From positions 61,807-125,806 of the forward strand of contig JASAND010030736.1 of assembly GCA_030248195.1 (NCBI GenBank): a stretch of 64,000 nucleotides of DNA, read 5' to 3'. The translations under genes were made by a program, and so were the position numbers. This document shows positions 44,036-55,468 of this stretch, piece after piece (position 1 is the stretch's first letter; the number at the start of each line of letters is the position of its first letter). This stretch comes from Trissonchulus latispiculum. Taxonomy: Eukaryota; Nematoda; Enoplea; Enoplida; Ironidae. The notes beneath the pieces were generated by a model. The model had not been told where the DNA came from. It searched no databases and worked only from the letters and a program-made list of their open reading frames with translations.

Positions 44036-44489
44036 CCAACCCACAAGTGGGGAAAAAGATAGGGGTGGGGGGGAAGATGGTCGTTCATTTATCACCATAA
44101 CATCAATCCAATAATGGACCAACATTGCCAGGAAATTAAGATATTTCATCTACAAAATCGTGTTTTCTCCTGTAATTTATTATACATTAATCGTCTTCTG
44201 TGTTAACTTGCAATGATAAAAAACACCTTTTGCAATATTAACCTGAAAAGAAATTGAGTGTTTTACATATGATGGGTGGCAAAATTGCAGATATCCACAA
44301 TTATGAAACTGTCTGGAATGCCCACAGTTCATAATCACAAATATGTTGTTTATGGACCCTAATTTTCTTGTTATCCGCATGATTTGCGTTGCCCCCTTAG
44401 GAATATTTTGCCAACATTCCTCCACAGGGACCGGTCATATGGCGTTTTTCAGTAAAGTAAACAGTAAAGTAGTAAACTCACGCATGGGC

Positions 44490-44778
44490 AACGCCTACAC
44501 CGGTGTAGGCTGGACCCACGCACCCACGCAAGGCAAAAAGAAGGACCCACGCAGAGGCAAGGCGCGCTCCGCGCGCCGTCGAAAGACTCGCGCAGATAAA
44601 AGGAGCACGCAGCGCGTCGTCGAAATACCCACGCAAACGCAGGATGCGCGTCATCAAAATAAACCCCAGGCGCAGGATGTGCGCTGTCAAAATACTCACG
44701 CAGACGCAGGACGCCCGCTGCCGAAATACCAACGCAGAGGCAGAACCCGCGCTGTCTGCCCACGCAGACGCAAAAACT
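44490..44778. repeat. Degenerate minisatellite of CACGCAGACGCAGGA modules
   Basis: About six imperfect units of roughly 35-50 bp share ACGCAGACGCA and GCGCGC or GCGCTGTC. Frames on both strands are open only by composition. It directly abuts the foldback at 44774. Confidence 0.65.
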
Positions 44779-45929
44779 AGGGGGGAAAATGCCCTCGACG
44801 GGCAACCAACTTGGTAGAATAGGGAAAGACTTGAATGTTAAATACACGGTGCATGGTTACAACTGAGTTTCTGCTGAAGCGGAAAAATGCCGTTTCTCAG
44901 CGACTAAAATGACAGAAACCAGCTTTGTGCGCCGAATAGGGAATCTACTCGGCGACTAAAATGAAAGAAACCAGCTTTGTGCGCCGAATAGGGAATCTAC
45001 TCGGCGACTAAAATGAAAGAAACCAGCTTTGTCGCCGAATAGGGAATTCCCTCCTTCCGCCCTATTCGCGCGAACTTATCGTCTTTCGGGAGGAAATATA
45101 TAGGTAATTATTCTGTTAGGAACTGCAAACGTAAGCATTGCTCTCAATATGACATTTCCCGTACCGGTTGCGTGGTGACTAGGGGTGGCGCTAGATTAAT
45201 TTCTTTTTGAGCTACCTGATCCGTAAAAATTTTATGCATACAACCGGTAGCAGGACCAACAGAAAGCAACAATAAGAATATATGCAGTTTAAACAATTTG
45301 TGGTCGACAGTCCTTGTGCTAAAACATATACAATCAATCGCATTTCATTTTATATATATATATATATATATATGTTTGATTGTATCAATTCTCGGCAAGA
45401 TCAGCACAGAGCACACCTATCACAGGGGTCGCGGCAGCGACCCCTATAATATGTGTTATATATGCTCTCAATGTTTCTGATAGCACATCGAAGACATCGT
45501 ATTTATGTCTGTGAAAACCTTGACTTACGTAAGTGCTTGATAAAACTGTTGTTTTGCATTCTGAAGTAATTCTGCCATTCTGAAGCTCTCTCATTATTTA
45601 GCAAAGCAACACATAACAGGCTTCAAAGTTCGCGCGAATAGGGCGGAAGGAGGGAATTCCCTATTCGGCGACAAAGCTGGTTTCTTTCATTTTAGTCGCC
45701 GAGTAGATTCCCTATTCGGCGCACAAAGCTGGTTTCTTTCATTTTAGTCGCCGAGTAGATTCCCTATTCGGCGCACAAAGCTGGTTTCTGTCATTTTAGT
45801 CGCTGAGAAACGGCATTTTTCCGCTTCAGCAGAAACTCAGTTGTAACCATGCACCGTGTATTTAACATTCAAGTCTTTCCCTATTCTACCAAGTTGGTTG
45901 CCCGTCGAGGGCATTTTCCCCCCTAGTTT
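44774..45929. mobile_element. Large foldback element with equal 304-bp, nearly perfect arms
   Basis: Arm 44774-45077 (AAACTAGGGGGGAAAATGCC to CGCGCGAACTT) is mirrored by 45626-45929. Both arms are 304 bp and no mismatch was noticed. Each arm contains three tandem 52-bp units (CGACTAAAATGA-AGAAACC and GCCGAATAGGGAAT). The 548-bp loop holds a (TA)n run at 45350-45373 and a GTCGC hairpin at 45424-45445, but no ORF. Arm identity implies recent origin or ongoing gene conversion. Confidence 0.93.
45424..45445. repeat. Perfect hairpin AGGGGTCGC-GGCA-GCGACCCCT
   Basis: A 9-bp stem with a 4-nt loop in the loop of the foldback element. The same stem with loop TGCC occurs at 59205-59226. Confidence 0.85.
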
Positions 45930-46084
45930 CGCTTATTTTTCCGCTGCAGAGAAAATCATGTCAGAGAAGTTGCATATATACACAATGTAAGCAAAGCTAG
46001 CTGCCGCAAACAGGCTGGATGAAAACGTTCTAGTTCAACTCAATGTATTTGCTGAAGCGGAAAAATGCCTGTTAATAGCCTTTT

Positions 46085-46358
46085 CAGAACTTTATACACG
46101 GTGCGTCATCTTAGGCTGGAAGGCCACTGTTCACGGCCTCTACAGAACATTATACACGGAGCGTTATCTTAGGCTGGAAGGCCACTGTTCATGGCCTTTT
46201 CAGAACTTTTTACACGGTGCGTTATCTTAGGCAGGAAGGCCACTGTTCATGGCCTTTTCAGAACTTTTTACACGGTGCGTTATCTTAGGCAGGAAGGCCA
46301 CTGTTCATGGGCTTTTCATAACTTTTTACACGGTGCGTTATCTTAGGCAGGAAGGCTA
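46085..46358. repeat. 58-bp tandem repeat, about 4.7 units
   Basis: CAGAAC recurs at 46085, 46143, 46201 and 46259 with exact 58-bp spacing, each followed by ACACGG-GCGT-ATCTTAGGC and GGAAGGCCACTGTTCA. Confidence 0.9.
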
Positions 46359-46399
46359 TTTTAAAAGCCACCCAGCACCGTAACCTTGGATATGCAGTT

Positions 46400-47560
46400 A
46401 TATACGTACATGACAAAAGTTGCTCTGCTCATTTAGGGCTTTCATTTAAAACCAAATTTGACAACTTTTGGAAATTTTAATTTTTGACCAATTAGGACCC
46501 CTTGCCAGGCCGCCACAGGTCGCTAGGGACCAGTTTGGAGGGGTCCTCCAATGAGATAAAATGTTCGCCTCACCAAGGGCTTTCATTTGATACCAAACTT
46601 GAAAACCTTTCAAAAAATTGATTTTGGACCAGTCCAGACCCTGGTCAGGGCGCCACAGGCCGCTGGGACCAGTTTGGAGGGGTCCTCCAATGAGATAAAA
46701 TGTTCGCCTCACCAAGGGCTTTCATTTGATACCAAACTTGAAAACCTTTCAAAAAATTGATTTTGGACCAGTCCGGACCCTGGTCAGGGCGCCACAGGCC
46801 GCTGGGACCAGTTTGGGGGGGGGGGTCCTCCAATGACAAAAAATGTTCGCCTCGCCACGGGCTTTCATTTGATACCAAACTTGAAAACCTTTCAAAAAAT
46901 TGATTTTGGACCAGTCCAGACCCTGGTCAGGGCGCCACAGGCCGCTGGGACCAGTTTGGAGGGGTCCTCCAATGAGATAAAATGTTCGCCTCACCAAGGG
47001 CGTTCATTTGATACCAGACTTGGCCACTTTTGGAAAAATCGATTTTTGGTCATTTTGGACCGGTCCGGAGCCTGGTCAGGGCGCCACAGGCCGCTGATTC
47101 CACTTTGGAGGGGTCCTCCAATGACAAAAAATGTTCGCCTCACCAAGGGCGTTCATTTGATACCAGACTTGGCCACTTTTGGAAAAATCGATTTTTGGTC
47201 ATTTTGGACCGGTCCGGACCCTGGTCAGGGCGCCACAGGCCGCTGGGGTCACTTTGGAGGGGTCCTCCAATGACAAAAAATGTTCGCCTCACCAAGGGCT
47301 TTCATTTGATATCAAACTTGACCACTTTTGGAAAAATCGATTTTTGGCCATTTTGGACCGGTCCGGACCCTGGCCAGGGCGCCACAGGCCGCTGGGGCCA
47401 CTTTGGAGGGGTCCTCCAATGACAAAAAATGTTCGCCTCACCACGGGCTTTCATTTGATACCAGTCATGGCCACTTTTGGAAAAATCGATTTTTGGCCAT
47501 TTTGGCCACGGTCCACGGTCCGGACCCCTGGCCAGGGCGCCACAGGGGTCCGGGCGAAAC
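46400..47560. repeat. Satellite S2: about 7-8 units, period 139 changing to 149 bp
   Basis: GGTCCTCC occurs at 46542, 46681, 46824, 46963, 47112, 47261 and 47410. The first units are 139-143 bp, the later ones 149 bp, marking a switch of unit type inside the array. Each carries GGGC[T/G]TTCATTTGATACCA, the core motif shared with S1. ORFs run on both strands for compositional reasons only. Confidence 0.9.
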
Positions 47561-48380
47561 CTACTATAGCCTATGCTGTAGTGCCCCCGCACCCCACCCC
47601 AAACCCCAAGTAAGAGAGACCTGCTCACCGTAGATATTTCTGTAGAAGAGGTTAAAGTTGGAGTTGCGACACGGTAGGGCCCACCACCATCAGGGTGCCC
47701 CCCAGCCACATGGATAGGTCCTAGAGCGAAACTAATGGGCCCTTTAGATTCACCATATAGGGGTTCCTATTCGAATACGAAACCTCAGCCCAGCAGCTCT
47801 TATGTATAGGGCTGCCTACTCCGTAGGCCTAGACCCCCCTTTTACACGTTAACTAGTGACCCCTGGCCAGGGCGCCACAGGAGACCTGCCGACATCTAAT
47901 ATAGCCTATGCAGTAGTCCACCCTTGGGTCATGCCAAAACCCCAATATGAGAGCCCAGCTTCGCGCGCTGCGTTCTATTTCGAAGCTACAAAATTTTCGG
48001 ACTTAGTTTTTTTTCGGGGGTCATTTTGGGGGTCCCCACCGGGGGGGTGGGGCCATCTGGGGGGATCCGGGAACCGCGGAAAGTAATTTCCCCGGAATTG
48101 AGGAACTTTTTGTACAAAAAAAACCTAAAATAGTATGGCTCTGAAGGGTCTTCCGACCTGCACCCCTGGGGGGAAAAAAAAAATGGAGAGAAACGCGACC
48201 TGCGCGGGGGGCCAATTTTCATATCTCAAGATCCACCCGGCCGATCCGGCTGAAATTTTCACAGCATGTACCCCTGCCCATAGGCTCTTCACACAAGAAG
48301 TTTCAGCCCGATCGGTCCACTCCTCCGCTGGCCCCAGGCCAAACAATGTCCAGATTATACACATTGCGTCAAATTTTCCC
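47561..48380. other. Mixed sequence with S2 fragments, no gene
   Basis: CCCCTGGCCAGGGCGCCACAGG fragments of S2 recur at about 47525 and 47865. The rest includes G/C runs and no supported ORF. Confidence 0.45.
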
Positions 48381-48386
48381 TATTCT

Positions 48387-48412
48387 AGGGGGAGCGCTAA
48401 CGCGCTCCCCCT
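48387..48412. repeat. Perfect hairpin AGGGGGAGCGC-TAAC-GCGCTCCCCCT
   Basis: An 11-bp stem with a 4-nt loop and the same CGC-NNNN-GCG apex as hairpins at 43509, 45424 and 59205. Confidence 0.85.
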
Positions 48413-48540
48413 AATAGTTTTTTCCAAGCCGAGTCCAAACATTTTCCGGAAAATCGCCCAAGAAGTCGGTGGGTATACCGCCGCCCGCCATCAAACGTGC
48501 GGGAAGAGACAGAACCTTCAGAAAAGTTGGTGGTGGGGCT

Positions 48541-48705
48541 CATGGGCGTATCCAGGGGGAGGGTTTTGGGGTTGAAACCCCTCCTTTTGCGTTAACTTTT
48601 ATCAATACTCCATTACAAAAAGCTCAAATGTTTGTCAAAACCCCCTCCTTTTCAGTAAATTTTAGTTAAAACCCCCTCCTTTACAAAATCCTGGATACGC
48701 CCCTG
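48541..48705. mobile_element. hAT-like MITE (165 bp) with CA-GGGCGTATCCAGG termini
   Basis: The left end CATGGGCGTATCCAGG and right end CCTGGATACGCCCCTG are inverted repeats with one mismatch, flanked by the perfect 8-bp GTGGGGCT (48533-48540 and 48706-48713). The interior repeats AACCCCCTCCTTTT. Confidence 0.9.
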
Positions 48706-48979
48706 GTGGGGCTAGCCGACTGCTGCAATTAGGGTGGATGTAGGAAAAACTTGCGATTTTGCTAAAAATACGATAAATACGTTCAGTACCGCGCAATATA
48801 CAATATATACAGCCTTCACTGAGTTGTTAAAAAGTTTGTCAAAAAATTTGGGTAAGTTCCACGTTCCCCCCAAAAAAGTTCTAATGCTTTTTATCATAAA
48901 CTGTGTACAAACGTGGCATTGACTTAAAAAGCTTTCAATTCACTTTCGCTTCCAAAACTCAAATTCCGTCGTCGTCGTC

Positions 48980-49530
48980 TTCGGTGGCCGATCAGGATGG
49001 ACAATACTATACTCGATGGACTCTAAGGAGGCCACTGCTACCCAAGAAGCGAAGAACAGGCTCAGGGTCGGTGGAGGTTTGGAGTCGGGCCTAGGTCGGC
49101 AAGACGTAGGTTGGTTAGTGTCGGGCAATGCAGCAAACAGGTGGTCAACGGTATCTGGGAGGCTTCAGTCACAGCAGGTACAGTTGGGAGACGGGAATCT
49201 GGTTGGGACAATAGCTCGCTGAAGTAGCCACGTATCCCGGCGCGAAGTAGTCCGACCACGGACTGTGCGTCAGTACAAATTCTGACTCTGCAGTTCCCAG
49301 GCAGTAGGTGGGAGTTGTCGGTAAGCCATTGGAGTGCCGTGTGCATCGCCAGCAGTTCAGCGCGGAAGCTGGAGCAGAGTTGTCCCGCGGGCTTGCAGAT
49401 TTTAACCGGCTCATTCCATCTGTGAATGTTAGCAGGGTTCCACTTCCACCGTTTGAGACTGCGCCCTTGGCTGAACCATCAGTCCAGATGATAATATCCG
49501 TCTGCAGACTATGGGATAAGCGGGGAACTT
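48980..49530 (-). pseudogene. Decayed RNase H domain of a non-LTR retrotransposon
   Basis: On the minus strand, frame pieces read IIIWTDGSAKGAV (first catalytic D), then after a frameshift SSFRAELLAMHTALQWL (catalytic E) and VRICTDAQSVVGLL (second D). Further left, remnants of a C-terminal zinc-type tail appear in yet other frames (TVDHLFAALPDT). The order DGSA, AELLA, TDAQ is that of R1/I-type element RNase H. At least two frameshifts make it non-functional. Confidence 0.75.
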
Positions 49531-49611
49531 TTACAAGTTCTTAGCGCTTTTTGTAACTGGAAGAAGACAGAGAGTAAAACTAAATGATTCATTTTCGAAT
49601 TGGGCTTCGGT

Positions 49612-49682
49612 CATCAGTGGGGTTCCACAGGGATCCATCTGTGGACCTACGTACCTTATTTCTCATTTATATTAATGAAGTG
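49612..49682 (+). pseudogene. Reverse transcriptase motif-B fragment
   Basis: ISGVPQGSICGPTYL, then in the next frame LFLIYINEV, matches the GVPQGS-LGP-LF-IYIND block of CR1/Jockey-type reverse transcriptases. Only about 70 bp survive with one frameshift. It lies opposite in strand to the nearby RNase H relic, so it comes from a separate insertion. Confidence 0.65.
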
Positions 49683-49879
49683 TGAATTTTTGATTGAATT
49701 TTGGTAGATAGGAATTAGGAACTAATACAAAAGAACAGCACACTCTCGGGCAAAATACTCTAAACCAAACTAATGGGTGCTCCGACTCAGGTATATATAA
49801 ATCGCGTTGCAAATAAAGCTATGTCTGTGCTGTCATTAATTCTTCGGAATTTTGTGTATGTAGCATAGTGTATGGCTGG

Positions 49880-50070
49880 GCAAAAAATCTGGGGGGCGGG
49901 GTGTTCGACTCGAGAAGGGGGGAGGGTACCCAAAACTCGCCAAAAAACCCTGATTTTGCAATATTTGGCCAAAAATTTGGGTGGGGGTCGCCAAAATCTG
50001 AAAATCGGGGGGAGCGCCAAGATTTGTCATTTTGGGGGGGGGTCCCCTCCCCCCCTCCCCTAACACACCT
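49880..50070. repeat. G-run-rich dispersed repeat, relative of 57365-57590 (inverted)
   Basis: GGGCAAAAAATCTGGGGGGC, CTCGAGAAGGGGGGAGGGTA and TTTGGCGA-type blocks recur in reverse at 57365-57590. Confidence 0.65.
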
Positions 50071-50076
50071 ATGCTG

Positions 50077-50220
50077 GACAGGTTTCATAAAGTTTAACGC
50101 ATATAAATATATATACGTATATATATATACACATAAACAGGGCGATTTTTGAAAAATGCAAAAACGATGAAATTTGATAAAACTTATTAGTCTATCGAGT
50201 AGAGAATGGTTTTTTACTAA
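50077..50220. repeat. Dispersed repeat that is the empty-site paralog of the hAT insertion at 54709
   Basis: CAGGTTTCATAAAGTTTAAC, CACATAAACAGGGC and TAGTCTATCG-GTAGAGAATGG are shared with the two flanks of 54709-55468, but here without the element. Confidence 0.85.
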
Positions 50221-50738
50221 AGTCTGACACAAAAATGTGTGTAAAAAATCTGTAAGGCATCCAGTGAACTAAATATACGTCGTAACCCCATAAAACCATA
50301 TATTTTCGGAATCCTTGCAGCGAGACAAACATTTTTATAAAATTTAAATTTTTTTAAAAATTCAAAAATTTTAAAATATTGGTTTTTCGGGGAATTTTTT
50401 CGGACCGTTCAAGGTATTCAGCTCATTCATTCCGACAAATTTTCCCATCCGAAGACGCATCGATTGACACAAGAACGGAAAAAATCGGTTGAGAAATAAG
50501 CATTTTATTCTAAAAACTCGTTTTTCCATTTTCTTTGATGTTTGCCGCTTTTTGCAGCTTTGACTGGTTGTTACTCACGACTAGCTCAACGGAAATTTTT
50601 TTCGATTAGATTTTCAGGACCGCCTAGGCGTCCGCTTTCACCTGATATATATATCGTCGCCGTCGCGCAAAATGGCATATACTTTTTGCAATGCTTCGCT
50701 GAGTTTTTAAAAGCTTTTCTGGCCAAAATTTTTGGGCA

Positions 50739-51340
50739 CTTATTTAGATGGGGGGGGGGGATTTCGCCTTGGCCCCCCTTATGGTTCGAAAAATTTTTTG
50801 TCTCCGATTTGGCTGAGGTGCCCGGTAAATCGAGGTCGCTGATTTTAAAAATCGAATCGAGAGATCGATCCGATCGATCGATCGAGCACCAGAATCGATC
50901 GATCAAAAATTTTTTGTCACCAATTTTCGCGAAAAGTCGCCCCTGGAATAATTCGGGGGCGCTGATTCCAAATCTGCAGTCGAAATTTCATAAAAATCGA
51001 TGGTTCGCCCGCAAAAAAATCGATTTTCATTGATTTTTCAAAATTCGTCAATATATATATAACTCGATTTTGGCAGCTCGAATCGAAATTTCGACTGCAG
51101 ACTCGGAATCAGCGCCCCCGAATTACCCTAGGGGCGACTTTTCGCGAAAATTGGTGACAAAATTTTTCGATCGATCGATTCTGGTGCTCAATCGATCGCT
51201 CGATTCGATTTTTGAAATCAGCGACCTCGATTTACCCTGGCGGCACCTTCTCAGCCAAGTCGGAGACAAAAAATTTTTTCTAACCATACATAAGGGGGGA
51301 CCAAGGCGAAAAAATCGCCCCCCCCCCCAATCTAAATAAG
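50739..51340. mobile_element. Foldback element (602 bp), arms of about 260 bp
   Basis: CTTATTTAGATGGGGGG at the left is complemented by CCCCCCAATCTAAATAAG at the right; inner blocks such as GGTGACAAA and CGAAATTTCGACTGCAG also pair. GATCGATCGATCGA runs in the arms are palindromic themselves. The loop is about 80 bp. Confidence 0.88.
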
Positions 51341-51359
51341 TTTTTGTGTGACCTGAAAT

Positions 51360-51840
51360 TTGCCTGCTCCGGACATAGGTGAGGCTGGCGAAAAAAGTGG
51401 GGGTGGGGGTTCAGGAAAAAGTAGGGAGGGGGGTTTGGCGAAAAAAGGGGGAGGGGGGAGTCGCGAAAAGTCGATTTGGGGGGGAGGGGTAAGCAAAATT
51501 TTTATGGGGGGGGGGGGTCGGCGAAAAATTTGAAAAAAGTCGGTTTTTCGTTAAAAAATAGAAAAATTTTCTCAATTTACAGCTATTTTTAACGATTTTA
51601 AGTTTAAATAAGTGAATTCTAGCAATGTTTCGCTAATTTTTGAAATTTTTTGGAAAAATTTCGAATTTTTAGCTAAAAATTAAAAAAAATTTAGGTAGGG
51701 GTTTGAAAATTTTTAGGGGGAGGGGTCTGAAAAAATCGATTTGGGGGGAGGGGTAGGAAAAAATTTTTAGGGGGGGGTTGGCGACCCCTCCATTTGGGGG
51801 GAGGCGTCTCCCCCCACCCCCCCCCCAAACACACCTATGG
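51360..51840. repeat. G-run-rich sequence, no gene
   Basis: Dense runs of 6-12 G with GGCGAAAAAA and AAATTTTTAGGGGG spacers, similar to other G-rich repeats in the window. Confidence 0.5.
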
Positions 51841-52237
51841 CTCCGGAGCTCCGACTGTTAGTGGAAGCAAAATTGTAAAAAATTTGATGTAAGCTAAAAA
51901 GGTTGTTCATTCAATAAAAAGCATGTCTACTTTTTTGCTGTATACTTTTATCGCTTAACTTTTTATTAAATGCTAATTTCTTTGTTACATTCGAATAAAC
52001 ATTATAGCTGTATTTTGTTCAAATAAGTTCAAGATTTTGACAAATATTTCATAGAATGTTTGGGTTAATTTATTGTGATGCTGCTGCCTAAATGTCCAGG
52101 TTAGTTTACAAGGCAGTGTATGTTTAATGTTTCACTTTTTCAAGGTTTGGCAAATTTAAATTCCACATGATATATATACTCGAAATTTCTTGCAGGAATT
52201 TCATCAATTCATGTATATATGTACAGCAATAAAAATG
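51841..52237. other. No recognised feature
   Basis: A+T-rich DNA without ORFs or repeats that I can identify. Confidence 0.4.
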
Positions 52238-52425
52238 CCCCGATGGAGCATGAAAAATCCAATATGGGTGACAATGGGTTTTAAGCGGACATAGGACTAG
52301 GTTTTAAAATGTTAATATGGGAGGGCAGGCGCAGGGCAGGTTACAAATGACAAAGAGGACTAGGTTTAAAGCGAACTGGCACTAATATGGATCAGCTTCG
52401 CTGAACCCATATTTGCGCAAACTGC
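52238..52425. repeat. Degenerate single arm related to the foldback at 37019-37821
   Basis: GATGGAGCATGAAAA, AATATGGG, AGGACTAGGTTT and CACTAATATGG occur in the same order as in the arm at 37019-37198. A TCAGC-TTC-GCTGA hairpin replaces the GCGTCGCCG segment. Confidence 0.6.
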
Positions 52426-52484
52426 CCTGACAGTTGCTGGGGGCAGTTCTTTAAAAAATTTTACAATTTGTCAGCATATCATGG

Positions 52485-52511
52485 GGTAGCTCGGAGAGCA
52501 CCCCATAATAT
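52485..52511. repeat. Imperfect hairpin ATGGGGTAGCTC-GGA-GAGCACCCCAT
   Basis: A stem of about 11 bp with one bulged base, flanked by CATATC and AATATG. Confidence 0.65.
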
Positions 52512-52960
52512 GAGCTAAAACGGTCAAATGCAGCCTTTGAAAACGTTAATTAAGCAAAACTAATTAACGGTAAGGAGTTGAGAGCTAAAATTTGCATTTC
52601 TGAAATCTCCAGGCCAAGAGCTTTCGATTGATACCAAACTTGCCCGGAAAAAATGAACTTTGAAAAAATCGACTTTTCTGACCACTTTGTATGTGTGGTT
52701 TTTTTCTGTTGTGTTCATCCTTTACGCTTTTGTACAATTTTGTGTCCAACGGATTTTTCACATGGCTTATGGTGGTAACCTTTACCTATTATTATCTTGT
52801 TAGCATAACCATGAACCTGTTCACTATTGATTATTTTTGCCCAATTTTGCTCCTAGCGATTTTTACAGACTGTCAAACATGGGGTTGCGAAGCGTTTGGA
52901 CTTAGAAATTTTTCGAGGCCCCAACATAGAAAATTGTCAAAAAGTCGTCTAAAATAGCGT

Positions 52961-53735
52961 TTTTCGGCCATTTGGTGGTGCGCATATATAAAATAATAAA
53001 ATAATAGTAAATCGGGGGCGCTGAAAACGATGAGCATATCGCCGAAACCGACGGATGTGACCCTCGGGTTGCATGGCGCCCGTGGTTCCTCGCCCAGGGT
53101 CAAAGTTGGGAAAAGTCCCCAAAAACAGCTATTTTCAGCCGTTTGGTGGTGCCCATATATAGGAAATCGGGGTCGCTGAAAACGATGAGCATATCGCCGA
53201 AACCGACGGATGTGACCCTCGGGCTGCATGGCGCCCGTGGTTCCTCGCCCAGGGTCAAAGTTGGGAAAAGTCCCCAAAACAGCTATTTTCGGCCATTTGG
53301 TGGTGCCCAAATATAGTAAATCGGGGTCGCTGAAAACGATGAGCATATCGCCGAAACCGACGGATGTGACCCTCGGGCTGCATGGCGCCCGTGGTTCCTC
53401 GCCCAGGGTCAAAGTTGGGAAAAGTCCCCAAAAACAGCTATTTTCGGCCATTTGGTGGTGCCCATATATAGGAAATCGGGGTCGCTGAAAACGATGAGCA
53501 TATCGCCGAAACCGACGGATGTGACCCTCGGGCTGCATGGCGCCCGTGGTTCCTCGCCCAGGGTCAAAGTTGGGAAAAGTCCCCAAAAACAGCTATTTTC
53601 GGCCATTTGGTGGTGCCCATATATAGTAAATCGGGGTCGCTGAAAACGATGAGCATACTACCGATACCGTCCGAAGTGACCACCGGTCAGCATGGCTCCC
53701 GTGGTTCCTCGCCCAGGGTCAAAGTTGGGAAAACT
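52961..53735. repeat. Satellite S4: five units of about 155 bp
   Basis: CAGGGTCAAAGTTGGGAAAA recurs at 53095, 53250, 53404, 53559 and 53714. Units hold GCTGAAAACGATGAGCATA and CGACGGATGTGACC and are about 95 percent identical except the last. The 237-aa minus-strand ORF is a by-product of the repeat. Confidence 0.92.
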
Positions 53736-53739
53736 TCAA

Positions 53740-54660
53740 AATAAGGCTTTTTTAACGTTTATGTAGGCATTTCATACCGAACGCGATTTAAAGCCAAAAT
53801 TTGAGAACATTTCCAAAACACCCCATTGTTAGCCAAATTTAGCTAGCTTTCTGCGTCCAAAAAGTGGTTTGGTGGAGAGGGGAGTGGCTGAACGTTGGGG
53901 TAAGCCGGGCATTGGTGCTGGGCGCCTACTGGGCATTTTAGAAAAAATAGGAAAAAATAAAGGAATTTTTCGCGAAAAAATAGGAAAATACAGGAATTTT
54001 TCAAGCAAAAAATAGGAAAATATAGGAATTTTTCCAACGCAAGTAAGTCGTCAATTTTGGTAAAATTTCTCAAAATTTCAACGACAAATGTCAGTAACCT
54101 AGACTTATAATACGGAACTTTTCTCGAGGGGAACTTGAGGGGATTTTCGAAAATTTTCTAATAATATGTTAAAAATTTTGTGGCATCATGGATAAAGTTC
54201 GTGGATAAAGTTTTTGATTTTAGTTCAAGCAAAAATCAGGTAACCGGCAAAGCCGGAAAATTTTTTAAAATTTAAACTTCTAAGTGTTTTTTCGTGGCAA
54301 ACTTTGATATAGTCATGGGGAGAAACCCACATTTTCGGTTTTTGGCTGGAACTTTTTTATTATAAGGGCTAGATGAGAACTTTACATACCATCGTACTTG
54401 GCGTACTTAGATCTTTCTTTTAAGCCAATTTGCACTTTTCTAGGTATAATGTATAATGTATAATGTACTTGTTAGGCCGGTATAATGCAAAAAGTAGCGA
54501 GGGGAAAACCCAAATGGGGAGGGAAACCCACCCCTCACAGGTCTCAAAAATTGTCGTAGCGCTATTCTGACACTTCCGGTGTAAAATTCAACTCTTTTTA
54601 GCTAGTATAAATCAAAAAACCCGATCTAGGTACCTTTTTTGAGTTTTCATGTGCCATTGA
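53740..54660. other. No gene; decayed MITE fragment
   Basis: About 54230-54340 resembles the interior of the CTGGGCTTATTCTAG MITE (CCGGCAAAGCCGG hairpin followed by AAATTTTTTAAAATTT and TTCTAAGTG) but lacks the ends. Confidence 0.45.
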
Positions 54661-54708
54661 AAATGCAGCATCAAACGTACAGGTTTCATAAAGTTTAACA
54701 CATAAACA

Positions 54709-55468
54709 CTGAGTTGGCGCCGGGTCCGGGTACCCGCGGGCCGGGCCGGGTCCAATTTTAGGACCCGCGGGTCCGGGTACCCACGGGTCCAGATCCGGGT
54801 CCGGATCCAAAATCCTGAAGAAAACTGGATTTTGGTACATTTGGGGATGTTAAAACATTGCAATTTGTAGTATTTCTAATAAAAAGTTGGTGGAACCGGT
54901 GTCTTAGGCATTGAGATACAATGTTTAGTTGACTAGTTGAGGTCTTTCTGATCTATGCTGCTCTGCTGGGCTAGAAACACAATATGTAGTAACTAGAATT
55001 GGAAGTAGAAATATGACAACTCGAATTGATAAGTTAGCATAAAGTTTTGCAGTGCACGCAAAACTTAATCTAGTAAACAAGCTCAAGGACATTGTTTTCA
55101 AATACATGCCACCAAAAATGTGTTCACATTCTTTCCTCCAAAGCATTGGTAACTTGTGCGAAGGACAGTCTCACACTGTCTCTGGACTATCACATAACTG
55201 CTACTGCTTTTGTTAGCCCTAGCATTCAAAATTGTCGTGAGGCGTAAGATATCAGTTAACCTAAACCTTATCACAGGTTTTATTCGCGGCTGGGCTATTA
55301 CAGTAGTAAAGTTGCAATGAAATTTAAGAATGCAGTGAATGTTTGAAATGCAAACTGGTTCGTGTTTTAGAACCGGGTACCCGGATCAGGGTCTGGACGG
55401 GTCTGGGTCCGGCCTAACGGGTCCGGGTCCGGGCCGGGACCGAAAATTTGGACCCGGAGCCAACTCTG
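54709..55468. mobile_element. hAT-type non-autonomous element (760 bp), target duplication CATAAACA
   Basis: The left end CTGAGTTGGCGCCGGGTCC and right end GGACCCGGAGCCAACTCTG are inverted repeats. The flanking 8-bp CATAAACA (54701-54708 and 55469-55476) is perfect. CGGGTCCGGGTACCCG blocks fill the subterminal regions. The paralogous repeat at 50077-50220 has CACATAAACAGGGC uninterrupted, which confirms the insertion. No transposase ORF. Confidence 0.94.

Noticed and set aside
44449..44847. 132-145-aa Arg/Cys-rich ORFs around 44.5 kb
   Set aside because: Product of the CACGCAGACGCA minisatellite on both strands.
46446..47709. ORFs of 77-146 aa on both strands in satellite S2
   Set aside because: Same reason as for S1: they follow the DNA period.
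52873..53586. 237-aa minus-strand ORF with internal repeats
   Set aside because: It spans satellite S4 units exactly and mirrors the DNA period of about 155 bp; a real repeat protein would not have an equally open opposite strand.
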